Source: Anthracocystis setariae (lineage: Eukaryota > Basidiomycota > Ustilaginomycetes > Ustilaginales > Ustilaginaceae). Taken from it: 64,000 nucleotides of DNA. The notes under the pieces were generated by a model that searched no databases, had not been told where the DNA came from, and saw only the letters and a program-made list of their open reading frames with translations. This document shows, in pieces, positions 38,171 to 47,371 of the stretch. The stretch lies in the NCBI GenBank assembly GCA_928724745.1, contig CAKMXJ010000020.1, positions 310,001-374,000 of the forward strand, read 5' to 3'. Both the position numbers and the translations under genes were made by a program. How positions within the stretch are numbered: the first letter of the stretch is position 1; each line of letters opens with the position of its first letter.

Positions 38171-40519
38171 ATGTCCTTTAGCACCGTCCTCCAGCCGCTG
38201 CGCCTCACAGCGAGATCGGTTGCCGTCATTCAGCTCCCACGGCACGTATTCGCAACGTCGGCTTCCGTCAGGGCAAGCTCTAGCAGGGCACGTACTCGGC
38301 AACTACCTCATACGACCACCAAGTCGTCTGGGCATGCACCGCACAGAGATCTGGATCAAGGCGTGGCTGGTCCATCTCGTTGCTTCTGTTCTTCGCATAG
38401 CGCCAACAAGGCATCAGAACTACCCGCAGAGGAGCTATACTATGGCAGCGGTCTCGATCATTACCAACCTAGCCAGCTGTCGGTCACGCCAGAGTTTTGG
38501 TCACCGTCCGGCAACAGCAGATCTTCAACACGCTCAACCGACTCTGTTTCACCATCGAACAAAGGTACCGATCTCACCCCAACAAATGACCTCACAAATG
38601 CAGCATCAACCCTTACTCCGATAGACTCGGAGCACACACGCTCTCATCCGACACCCATCAGCCATACGACCAGCAATGACTTCTTCACCTCTTCCCTTCA
38701 TCAAAACACACAGCAAGATCTCGCTCAAATTGACGAACCAATATCGGATCACACTCCAACTACAATTGATCCACCACTGCCATACATCGACTCGCTTGGT
38801 TCGACACAAAGAGATGCTCTAGACGACCGCGTACGGCTGCTTATCCGATCAGGTGAGCACTCCATGCCTGCTCTCACTGCAGAGTATGGCGAGCTCAGTT
38901 CATTCGACCGCGAACAGGCAGCCTGCCATGTCATGTCACTTTGTCTCAAACACAAGGAAGACGCCCGTATCGTTTGGGACCTCTATCGAACTTGGAATTG
39001 GGACTCACAACTTCTCCATCTCCTCCCCCGTGGACCCGCAAGGTCCATGCTCCGGCGAATCCAAGGTGGCACTGTATACAGCTGCTGCTCATATCTCCAT
39101 GCGGCAGGAATGACTCGCCAGGCAGCCATGGCTGTCGGCGACTTGCGTCTCAAACCATCCCAATCTCGCTACCTTTTGGAACGTCTCGTCTACGATACCA
39201 AGGCACCTTCGACTATGAACACCGATAAGCTAGTCTTGAACCAGGCTCCTCACTCAGCATCTGGCTACTTAGGAGAGTCAAGCAAAATGCAGCTCGCTGC
39301 CAACTTTTTTGCAGCAGCCGACACTCGACTTGTTGTGCGCCAGATCTGCGATGCCATGACGAAACTTATGGCCGATGGTGTCTTATTCAAGCGCAAAACC
39401 ATCAATCGCATCTTGAAACTGGCCTGCCTCACACGATCTCGCAGTCGAGTCGTGCGTCTGGTGCGAGCCGCGCAGAGGAGGGCTCAACTCGAAGCAACGG
39501 ACAACGCAGCTGGACTTCATGGCGGACAGAGCGGCGATCTTCGTGCCGCAGATGGCTTTTCTAGACTTGGTACCGAACAACTCCCCGTCCCACAAGTGAT
39601 CTCGACCAAGGTCATGGAAGAGTGCATCCGGCTGCTTTGCTCGCAGGACTCTCCGGGGGCCAAGACGGCGTACGAGCTGCTGTACGCTCTCGATGTATCT
39701 CAACGATCGGCGCCGATGTACGACGCACTAATGACTATGTATGGAAACGCAGCGCCGGACTCGCACCTCGTGCCAAAAACCACAGGCGCATACGTTTCAC
39801 CGGACAACCAACTTTGGCGAGACATCTGTACGCTTGCTCATCTCGGTGGGCCTACACTTTCCACCGTGTCGGCACGCATCGTCTGCCATGCTCGTACGCG
39901 TCGATTGGATCTTGTCAAAGTCGAACTCGCCTTCCTGCATGCTTCGAAGTTGGGCACTCTGCATGATCTGAGCGAGAGTGCACGCATGGGCATCGTCCGC
40001 GCGCATATCGAGTCGGCTTCGTTGCTGCGTGGGTTCCAAATTGCGCGCACACTCATCGGCACCAGCCCTCCCCCGTCGTCGTCGTTTCAAACCATGATCG
40101 TGAACACGCTGCTCAAAGCCGCACAGCACATGTCGCTGCCCCCGCTCGCACTTCGGACGAAGATGGGCACTTCGACTTCATCGACACCGTCCAAGGCGCA
40201 TTTGCTGAAGCGGTTTCTGCGTCATTTCTCTCACCTGCATTCGAGGTTTCCCTCGCTCAAGATTTCGATCGAGACATTGGGGTTGGTTGTCAAGCTGCTC
40301 GATGGAAGGGAGTGGGTAGATACCAGGATGCTGTGGGGAATGCTGAGGATTATTGGCACTCATTTTAGGCAGGCGGATGATAGGTTGGTGCCAGTGTTGA
40401 GCGCGTTTGTCGCCGTGTTTGCCAATAGGGGCGAGATCGATTCAGCACAGGAGTTGAGGGGTCTGATAGACCGATTGACGCAGAAAGCGGCGGAGGAGGA
40501 GGGTCGGGTGCAAAAGTGA
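38171..40519 (+). CDS. Hypothetical mitochondrial-type helical (PPR-like) protein
   Basis: Single-exon 782-aa protein. The first 45 residues (MSFSTVLQPLRLTARSVAV, then IQLPRHVFATSASVRASSSRAR) are rich in Arg, Ser and Ala with no acidic residues, like a mitochondrial presequence. Residues about 80-200 are low-complexity Ser/Thr. From about 215 on the chain is helical, with spaced segments such as DDRVRLLIRSGEHSMPALTA, EECIRLLCSQDSPGAKTAYELLYAL, PMYDALMTMYGNA and IVRAHIESASLLRGFQIARTL. These resemble degenerate 30-35-residue pentatricopeptide-type repeats seen in fungal mitochondrial RNA-maturation factors. I cannot match it to a named protein. A role in mitochondrial gene expression is inference. 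Confidence 0.6.
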   Translation: MSFSTVLQPLRLTARSVAVIQLPRHVFATSASVRASSSRARTRQLPHTTTKSSGHAPHRDLDQGVAGPSRCFCSSHSANKASELPAEELYYGSGLDHYQPSQLSVTPEFWSPSGNSRSSTRSTDSVSPSNKGTDLTPTNDLTNAASTLTPIDSEHTRSHPTPISHTTSNDFFTSSLHQNTQQDLAQIDEPISDHTPTTIDPPLPYIDSLGSTQRDALDDRVRLLIRSGEHSMPALTAEYGELSSFDREQAACHVMSLCLKHKEDARIVWDLYRTWNWDSQLLHLLPRGPARSMLRRIQGGTVYSCCSYLHAAGMTRQAAMAVGDLRLKPSQSRYLLERLVYDTKAPSTMNTDKLVLNQAPHSASGYLGESSKMQLAANFFAAADTRLVVRQICDAMTKLMADGVLFKRKTINRILKLACLTRSRSRVVRLVRAAQRRAQLEATDNAAGLHGGQSGDLRAADGFSRLGTEQLPVPQVISTKVMEECIRLLCSQDSPGAKTAYELLYALDVSQRSAPMYDALMTMYGNAAPDSHLVPKTTGAYVSPDNQLWRDICTLAHLGGPTLSTVSARIVCHARTRRLDLVKVELAFLHASKLGTLHDLSESARMGIVRAHIESASLLRGFQIARTLIGTSPPPSSSFQTMIVNTLLKAAQHMSLPPLALRTKMGTSTSSTPSKAHLLKRFLRHFSHLHSRFPSLKISIETLGLVVKLLDGREWVDTRMLWGMLRIIGTHFRQADDRLVPVLSAFVAVFANRGEIDSAQELRGLIDRLTQKAAEEEGRVQK

Positions 40520-41041
40520 TGGTCTCGATGTACCGCACATGTCGGGTTTAGCTCTGTAAGACAGAAACAAGGTAGTTGACGAGCAGCATTCTGACAATGT
40601 TTGATCGCTCACCTCCAACAAATGCATCAGAGTTGAACGTTTGGCCAAAATCGAAATCGGCTATCCCGGTCTGCTGGGAGCTCGCGAGCGACTTTGCCGA
40701 GCTAAGCCCAAATTCTATCGGATCTGTATCCTATCTTGTGATATTCTCTAGTAGAGTAGTAGTGTTGTGATTATATCTGCGGCCTCTCAAAACGTTGAGA
40801 AGTGTTGGTTCGTCCAAATCCGCTGTCACAACATCCTGTGCCGTCGGTCGGCATTGCCGAAGAATAGACTCACCCTCCTGCTTCTGTTGCTTTCAACGAA
40901 ACCCATTCGCATCAGCCCCACCATTTTGCTCTCCGCCACACGCCTCCAACAGCAGCGGCCTCATTCATCATGGACTCTTCATCAATCATCGCCGGGCCAT
41001 AGCAACTTGACAGACCCTGCAGCATATGGTTCGGATCGCTC
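40520..41041. other. Spacer upstream of GH92 mannosidase
   Basis: About 520 nt without a supportable gene. It contains the 3' region of the upstream gene and the promoter of the mannosidase, with a CTAGTAGAGTAGTAGT stretch near 40750. Confidence 0.5.
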
Positions 41042-43573
41042 ATGGCTCCCGCTATGCTGCCAACCACCCTAGCCATCTGCGCAGTGTGGATCCATCTCGC
41101 ATCAGCTGCTGCTGCTCCATATCCATACAAGGACCCTGCATCGTACGTCGATCCATTCATCGGCACGCTGAGTGGAGGCCATGTGTTCTCGGGCGCCTCG
41201 GCGCCGTTTGGCAGCATCAAGCCTGGTCTCGACTCGGACGCGCACGGCAACCAGGCGGGTTTCGTCCCCAATGGCAAGGCCAAGATCTTTGGCATCAGCG
41301 CGATGCACGACAGTGGTACGGGTGGACATCCCTCGCTCGGGATGTCGACGCTCCTTCCGCAGTATTGCCAGCTCGACCTCGAAGAGCACAAGTCAGGATG
41401 CAAGTGGTTGCGCTTCAACCGGCGGACGGCCCTGACAAACTCCACGACCGGCGATGCGACAGATGCCGGAAACATCGCGAGCTCTCCGGGCGAATTCCAT
41501 GCATCATTGGCAACGGGGATCGGCGTGAGTGTAGCCGCCAGCGACCATGCCGCCGTGTTCCATTTCAACTACTCGGAGGCGCTGAGGAGGGGCTCCGGAG
41601 AGGGCGAGAGGGAACGAAAGAGGGCCAACAATTTGCAGCCTTTGCTTGTGTTTGGCCATACGGATGATCTTCAAATCAGTAGCAGGGCACCACCTAATCA
41701 TCTCAGCATATCGAGCGTCACACTGCCAGCAACCAAGGACACACCAGTGAGCCAAGTGACAAGGATCCAATCCACCGCGCAATTTTCGCCTTCCTTTGGC
41801 GTGGGCAAGTTTAAGATCCACACTTGTGTCGATATCCCCCTGGTGCGCACATCCGGAACTTTTGTTGGCGCCAACTCAAAGCCGGGCAACACATATCTTC
41901 AGGACACGTTCGGTGAAGCAGGCGCTGTTGTAGCCATCGACCAAGACGTGCTCATGTCTGCACCTTACTTCGGTATCCTCCCTGTACGTATGGGCGTCAG
42001 TTGGGTCTCAACCGATGCAGCTTGCAATTACGCCACGTCCGAGATCCCTGCTTTCCCGTCTCCTTCTGCGTTCAGCGCCACTGCGACGGCGACACGCACA
42101 AAGTGGAACGACGTGCTCGCGGGGACGCTGTCGATCTCGCACGAAGGAGTGAGCGACGACAATCTTACGCTGTTCTACTCGTCGCTCTACCGTGCTTTTG
42201 TCTCGCCGAACAATGTCACGGGCGACAATCCGCGATTTGAGACGTCCAAGCCGTCGTACGACTCGTTCTACTGCATCTGGGATAGTGCGCGGACGGTGCA
42301 TCCGCTGTGGACGCTGGTCGCGCCCAAAGTGCAGACCGAAGTGATCGAGGCGATGGTCGAGATCCAAAAGCACGAGGGCTGGTTGCCGGATTGCCGCATG
42401 TCGACCAATCAGGGGTTTACGCAGGGCGGTAGCAATGCCGAGATGATGCTCAGCGATGCCTATGTGAAACGACTGCTCCCGCACGACGATGGGTTCTGGA
42501 ACGACGCATTCAAGGCGATGCTTACGGATGCGGAGGAGGAGCCAGCGGATTGGGGGTTGGTGGGGAGGGGAGGTATTGCAGCACGGGCTAAGTTGGGGTA
42601 TGTTCCAAGGGGATCCTGGGGTTCGCCTAAGACGGGCACCATGATGTCGGGGCGTACAGCGTCGCGCACGATCGAGTATGCTTTCAATGACTTTAGCATC
42701 GCGCTCGTTGCGGCTGGTCTGCGTAACCGAGCACTGTATGACCGCTACGTGCGGCGCTCGAACGATACGTTTAATCTGTGGAATGCGGATGTGAGCTCAG
42801 ATGGATTCGCAGGGTTCCTGCAGGCACGCGAGGAGGATGGAACATGGGCGTTTCAGGATCCTCGCCGATGTTCTCCTGCGCTCGAGCCAAACGGATGTTT
42901 CCTCGACGGTGGGGAAGGACATGATTTTTACGAGGCGAGCAGTTGGCAGTACTCTTTCTTCGCCCCACACGACATGGCGACGGTGGTGCGACTCATGGGT
43001 GGACACAAGCGGTTTGTGGAGCGATACATTCACTTATGGGCGTCCGAGTATGCGGACATCGCCGACGAACCCGGGTTTCTCGCTGCATATTCGGCCAACT
43101 TCGCCAAGCTCGGCTACCAGCATACCGTGGACACGATCGTGGCGCTAATGCGTGCCAAGTTCAGCACGACCAAGGGCGGGTTGCCGGGCAATGACGATGT
43201 AGGTGCGATGGGTAGTTTGGTAGTGTGGACGCATTTAGGGTTTTACCCTGTGGCGGGGACGGGGGTGTATTTGCTGAGTACACCGTTGGTGAGTGGGTTC
43301 AAGATCAGAAATGAGCTGACCGGCAAGACATTTAGGTTAGAGACGGTGGGGTTTGACGGGGCAAGAAGGAACAAGTACATTGTCGAGGCGAGGTTGGATG
43401 GACGAAAGTATACCAAGAACTGGCTGTGTCATGATGTGTTCACCCATGGCTCTACACTGGAGCTTACTCTGGGTGACAAGCCGAGCATTGAATTTGGTGC
43501 TGGGGAGGAAGATCTGCCACCAAGTCTGTCCACCGGTGGGTTTGCGTACGACTCGTCGCCTCTCGGCTGTTAG
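41042..43573 (+). CDS. Secreted GH92-family alpha-mannosidase
   Basis: Single-exon 843-aa protein. Residues 1-24 form a signal peptide (hydrophobic LPTTLAICAVWIHLASAAAA). The mature start PYKDPASYVDPFIGTLSGGHVF with GASAPFGSIKPG is typical of glycoside hydrolase family 92, calcium-dependent exo-alpha-mannosidases acting on alpha-1,2/1,3/1,4/1,6 linkages. Further signatures: WDSARTVHPLWTL, GWLPDCRMSTNQGFTQGGSNAEMMLSDAY, SRTIEYAFNDFSIA, YEASSWQYSFFAPHD and GLPGNDDVGAMGSLVVWTHLGFYP, where the GNDD acidic pair is the expected calcium/catalytic site. Several N-glycosylation sequons (NST, NDT, NLT) are present. It probably trims mannans or host/own N-glycans outside the cell. Linkage preference is not predictable from what I see. 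A conserved methionine-serine-alanine motif is GAMGSLVVW here. Confidence 0.92.
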   Translation: MAPAMLPTTLAICAVWIHLASAAAAPYPYKDPASYVDPFIGTLSGGHVFSGASAPFGSIKPGLDSDAHGNQAGFVPNGKAKIFGISAMHDSGTGGHPSLGMSTLLPQYCQLDLEEHKSGCKWLRFNRRTALTNSTTGDATDAGNIASSPGEFHASLATGIGVSVAASDHAAVFHFNYSEALRRGSGEGERERKRANNLQPLLVFGHTDDLQISSRAPPNHLSISSVTLPATKDTPVSQVTRIQSTAQFSPSFGVGKFKIHTCVDIPLVRTSGTFVGANSKPGNTYLQDTFGEAGAVVAIDQDVLMSAPYFGILPVRMGVSWVSTDAACNYATSEIPAFPSPSAFSATATATRTKWNDVLAGTLSISHEGVSDDNLTLFYSSLYRAFVSPNNVTGDNPRFETSKPSYDSFYCIWDSARTVHPLWTLVAPKVQTEVIEAMVEIQKHEGWLPDCRMSTNQGFTQGGSNAEMMLSDAYVKRLLPHDDGFWNDAFKAMLTDAEEEPADWGLVGRGGIAARAKLGYVPRGSWGSPKTGTMMSGRTASRTIEYAFNDFSIALVAAGLRNRALYDRYVRRSNDTFNLWNADVSSDGFAGFLQAREEDGTWAFQDPRRCSPALEPNGCFLDGGEGHDFYEASSWQYSFFAPHDMATVVRLMGGHKRFVERYIHLWASEYADIADEPGFLAAYSANFAKLGYQHTVDTIVALMRAKFSTTKGGLPGNDDVGAMGSLVVWTHLGFYPVAGTGVYLLSTPLVSGFKIRNELTGKTFRLETVGFDGARRNKYIVEARLDGRKYTKNWLCHDVFTHGSTLELTLGDKPSIEFGAGEEDLPPSLSTGGFAYDSSPLGC

Positions 43574-43701
43574 AGATACCAATACACGACACACAACACG
43601 CTAGTAGATACCCAAAACGATGGGTGTGTGTTGAGCTGCAGAACTGCGTTGTGTGCGGATACACATATCATTGTAGACTGTTGCGGAAGTGGGCGAAGAG
43701 A

Positions 43702-44117
43702 TTACGAAGATTCGGAACCGCTGCTTGATTTATCGTCTTGGGATTTATCGTTGATCAAGCCGAGATCCATGATGGAGCTGGTGGCGCGAACTTCGCCTTG
43801 CTCCCTGGTTGCATGGGCTTCTTTGGCTTGACGCTGGAGCCAGTGGTTTTTGATCTGTTTTGCGCGTGCGATCTCCTTTGTGTGATGCAGACATTCGAGG
43901 TAATCCTCCTTAGCCGCAATGCAATCCGATGGAGTATCGGCGGAAGCGTAGCATTTCTGGAATTCCTGCCAGAATGCGAAACAGCGAGGTCGACCACCGG
44001 TGAAGCTGAATCCAGACTATCATTGTAGATCACCGCGAGCGAGAAGAGGCCGACGAATGTCAGAACAAACGCTGCAAATGGTGGTTGGGATCAAAGTGAG
44101 GTTGAACTTACAGCCAT
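43702..44117 (-). CDS. NDUFS5: NADH:ubiquinone oxidoreductase 15-kDa subunit (NDUFS5, twin CX9C)
   Basis: Small two-exon gene, complement(join(43702..44016,44112..44117)), 106 aa. Exon 1 is only ATG GCT; the 95-nt intron has donor GTAAGT and acceptor GATAG, phase 0. The spliced N-terminus reads MASGFSFTGGRPRCFAFWQE. Cysteines 14, 24, 34 and 44 form twin CX9C motifs (CFAFWQEFQKC and CIAAKEDYLEC) as in CHCH proteins imported by Mia40. The text around them (RCFAFWQEFQKCYA, KEDYLECLHHTKE, then KNHWLQRQ) matches NDUFS5, an accessory subunit of complex I on the intermembrane-space side. Length fits the family. Without the splice the coding part has no ATG. Convergent with the GH92 gene, and in tandem with the aldo-keto reductase upstream. 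Confidence 0.9.
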
Positions 44118-44436
44118 TGTGTCTGTTTATATCTTGGATGCGAGACTCGGATATGCAAGAAGCGGAGAGAAAAGAGGTGTCGAGAAGGTTGAATGGTGTC
44201 AAAGTGGATGTAGGCAGCAAAGTGCAAGGCAACTGACCTTGAAATCCGAATCGCGCATTTCGGATCCGTTGTCGACGATCGCCAAAAAAAATCGAATTTG
44301 ATGTTATATCGCGTCTTTCCACCATTTCCCGTACTTTTAGCACATACTGATCGCTTACTGCTCTGTACTTGTCACAAACCTAAGATGGCAAGGGTAGTGG
44401 CACGATGCTGCTGACATTTAGAAGATCAAGGGAACT
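44118..44436. promoter_or_regulatory. Promoter region of the NDUFS5 gene
   Basis: About 320 nt between the aldo-keto reductase stop and the NDUFS5 start. It includes a CAAAAAAAATCGAATTT stretch near 44281-44298. No gene or defined site is seen. Confidence 0.45.
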
Positions 44437-45454
44437 TTAAAAGAAGCCGTCGGGCTTGAGGAAGGGAGCCATGTAGAACTTTTCCACACCATGCTCCTGA
44501 CCAGCCTGGTCGATCTGCTTCAACTCATCCTCGGACAGGGCCAGATCACCATCGTTGGCGCTATCAAGTTGGTCAAGGTACGACTTGGCCCTGCTCTCCT
44601 TGCTGGTAGTGGTAGTGATGATGCCCTCCGACCTCTGTAGGCCCCAGCGGAGGAGAACGGAAGCGGTGGTACGCTTGTCGTTCTTGGCGGCGATGGAAGT
44701 AAGCGCCTTGTGGAGGGGTCCGTTCTCAGGCAGCGCCGACTTGTAGAACGGAGCAAGCGCCGAGTATGTCATGGTGACAATGCCGTGCTTTTTCTGCAGA
44801 GCCACGAGCTTCTGGTACTCGTCGTGGGCATAGCAGTACGGATGCTGCACACATCAATGGTATTAAATCAACGACATCACAAACGATTGGTCAGCGCCTT
44901 GAAAATCAAGAGAAACAGATGTTCAGACGAGGATAAGCACTCACGAATTCGATCTGGTTAATGTCAGGGACGCTGAGTCCGGCGTCGAGGAGCTGCTGGA
45001 TGTCGCTGGCGAGCCAGTTGCTAACGCCGATGCTCTTGGTCAGGCCGGCCTGTTTGATCTTCTCGAGCTCCTTCCAGGCATCGACGTTGGAGGGCAAACC
45101 ACTCTTGCCGCGGGGCGGGAAGTGGAGCAAGTAGCTGTCGAGATAGTCGACCTGCAGCTTACGCATCTCCTCCTTGACCGCAGACTGGAGGTCCTTCATA
45201 CCATCCTTGCCAACCTTGGTGAGCACGTAGATGTCGCCGCGCTTGAGACCGGAGTTTTTGAGGAAGGTCTGGATACCCTCGCCAGCAGAGTCTTCGTTTT
45301 CGTAAACCTCGGCTGAGTCCACAAAGCGGAAGCCTGTGTCGAGAGCCATGGTGACCTGCTTGGCGGCGCTGGATTGATACAGGGCCGTGCCGGTGCCGAA
45401 GGCGAGACGGGGGAGCTCATAGCCCGAGGGAAGGCGGACGGTGGGAATCGGCAT
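44437..45454 (-). CDS. Aldo-keto reductase
   Basis: Two-exon gene, complement(join(44437..44844,44945..45454)), 305 aa. The 100-nt intron (donor GTGAGT, acceptor GTGCAG, phase 0) joins NQIEF to HPYCYAHDEYQ, restoring the family's N-Q-x-E-F-H-P motif. It is an NADPH-dependent oxidoreductase of the AKR superfamily with a (beta/alpha)8 barrel. Motifs: FGTGTALYQSS, DTGFRFVDSAEVYENE (catalytic Asp and Tyr), VLTKVGKDG (Lys), YLDSYLLHFPPR (His of the tetrad), SIGVSNWLASDIQQLL. The C-terminal cofactor segment is SVLLRWGLQRSEGIITTTTSKESRAK. Substrate is unknown; it resembles fungal AKR3-type or xylose/aldehyde reductases. The start ATG at 45454 leads directly into the barrel. Divergent from TAP42. Confidence 0.9.
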
Positions 45455-45872
45455 GGTTACAGCGTTGCACTTTGAAAGGCTTGTCGTTTTCGGCGGAAGA
45501 TTGGTTTGGGTGGTCGCGAAAAGGCATGGAATGATGGGAGGAGATGTCATATATGTCGACGGAGTCAGCGTTTGGAGGGAGCACTGCTCGCACGGACTCG
45601 AGCGTATTCGAGTGTGGAGCATTGAAGCGCCGAGGCCGCCGATCGGCTATGCAGCGCTCCGACGGCATCCATCTCCACTCTGGAATTTGTTTATAATAAT
45701 TAAAATAGAGAATTTTGTAAGATTGGCGGCTCGCAACAGTTCTCCACAAATTTGAGGAATTGTCGGAAGATCCGAGAACAGCTTTTGGACTCTCGGACCA
45801 ACACTGCTACTCTAACTCAGCCTTGCTTTCCCTTCCACCACCATCTCCATCGGCCCATATATCCTTGACACC
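45455..45872. promoter_or_regulatory. Divergent promoter region, AKR / TAP42
   Basis: 418 nt between divergent ATGs. An AT-rich stretch (TTTATAATAATTAAAATA) near 45690-45710 could carry core promoter elements for either gene. No specific site is claimed. Confidence 0.5.
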
Positions 45873-47207
45873 ATGTCGGGGAACACGCTCAACGACATCA
45901 TCTCAACTGTCTTTCTGCGTGCGGCAAATCCACCTCCACCACCGCCGCCCCAAGACTTTGACCCGCGCACCTCCAACTCTTTTTCGTCGTCGTCGTCGTC
46001 ATCTTCTTCTTCTTCTTCTTCATCCCCCTCCACATCCACAGATCCCGCTGAACAGACGCTGGTACTTGTTTCGCGCGCGCAGAACATCTCGGACTCGATC
46101 GGTGTCGTCTCTCCCAATGATGCGCTGCGTGACATTTCGACCCCATCTCTCCGAACGCTCTTCCTCCCCTCCCTCGCTGCCGAACTCCACACCGCCGTCC
46201 GCACCGGCACCGATCGTCCCGCACGCCAGGCGCGTCTCCATCAAAGCCAAACAGCATCGGCCAAATTCCTCTACCGGACACTAGCGCTGGGCGTCGTCCC
46301 ACCGAGCACCAAGCAGCTTCTCCGCTGGACATGGGCGAGCATCCCCGATGGCGAGCTCGCCCAACTTGGCTTGGACACCCACGGTGAAGCGGATGGGCCA
46401 GTTCCACATGTCAGGGAGGTTAAGATCGCAGTGTTCAAGCTAGAACGTGCGCTCAAGGCCAATCTCGAGCAGTTTCGGGACGCGTACATGACCAAGCGCA
46501 AGGTGGATCAGACCAAGGTGCCCGGCGATGTGGTGTATGATCTGCTGCTCTATCCCACATCCGGGCGCGACGATGAGGACGAACAAGATGAAGACGATCA
46601 AGGCGGCAACGAGACCACCTCAACCAATGCACCTGGTGGCATTGCTAATGTTCGACAGTATCTGCTCGCACTGTTGAACCTGCACACTCTTCGCAACGCG
46701 CAATCACTCTCGTCGATCAACCAGGAACTCAGCCTCCTCCGATCCATGCCACCACCCGCACCCACTTCCACCCCTACCTCCAACCGGCACGACGGCGATG
46801 CGGACCAGTGGAGACTCGACCGCCCCCAATCCTCCACCCTCGCCACCACAGGCCCACTCATGGCTCCGTCCGGCAAAGTGCTACGACCATTTACCATCAC
46901 CAACACGCGCACGCGCACGCGCGACGAAATCAACGCCCAGGTGTTCAGACCCGGCTACCGACTCCCCACCATGTCGATCGACGAGTATCTCGAGGAGGAG
47001 CAGAGGCGCGGCAATATCATCCAGGGTGGTGGGCAAGCGAGTTATGATAAGCCTACCAGCACCGAGCAGAGGCAAAGACGAGCGGAGCAAGATGGCACGA
47101 CGGATGCGCATGAGGCTGACGAGGAGCAGAGGCAAAAGGATATTCACTGGGATAACTTCGCAGAGGAGAACAGGAGGGGGGCGGGGAATACAATGAATCG
47201 AGGCTAG
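45873..47207 (+). CDS. TAP42: TAP42/alpha4-type PP2A regulatory protein
   Basis: Single-exon 444-aa protein of the TAP42 (IGBP1) family, which binds catalytic subunits of PP2A-type phosphatases and links them to TOR signalling. The helical N-terminal domain includes DRPARQARLHQSQTASAKF, KQLLRWTW and HVREVKIAVFKLERALKANL. The C-terminal signature is clear: GKVLRPFTITN, RDEINAQVFRPGYRLPTMSIDEYLEEEQRRGNIIQGG, the most conserved block of the family. The tail is acidic/basic and ends DIHWDNFAEENRRG. An unusual insert near residues 25-52 has seven prolines followed by a serine run of about 15. A second acidic insert (DEDEQDEDDQ) lies near residue 235. Convergent with the broken or spliced unknown gene. 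Confidence 0.93.
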   Translation: MSGNTLNDIISTVFLRAANPPPPPPPQDFDPRTSNSFSSSSSSSSSSSSSSPSTSTDPAEQTLVLVSRAQNISDSIGVVSPNDALRDISTPSLRTLFLPSLAAELHTAVRTGTDRPARQARLHQSQTASAKFLYRTLALGVVPPSTKQLLRWTWASIPDGELAQLGLDTHGEADGPVPHVREVKIAVFKLERALKANLEQFRDAYMTKRKVDQTKVPGDVVYDLLLYPTSGRDDEDEQDEDDQGGNETTSTNAPGGIANVRQYLLALLNLHTLRNAQSLSSINQELSLLRSMPPPAPTSTPTSNRHDGDADQWRLDRPQSSTLATTGPLMAPSGKVLRPFTITNTRTRTRDEINAQVFRPGYRLPTMSIDEYLEEEQRRGNIIQGGGQASYDKPTSTEQRQRRAEQDGTTDAHEADEEQRQKDIHWDNFAEENRRGAGNTMNRG

Positions 47208-47371
47208 TTCCACAGTCGGTTCTTGATGCAACACTCGAACGCAAGATTGGGGGGAATCCCCGGGATTGGATGGATTAGGTCAATGGCGAATGCTTAAAGC
47301 CGCAGAACGTGGTCTAGACATGTGCGGGATATCAATCTGCAACACTGGTATGACTGCTGCGGCGCGCTGGC

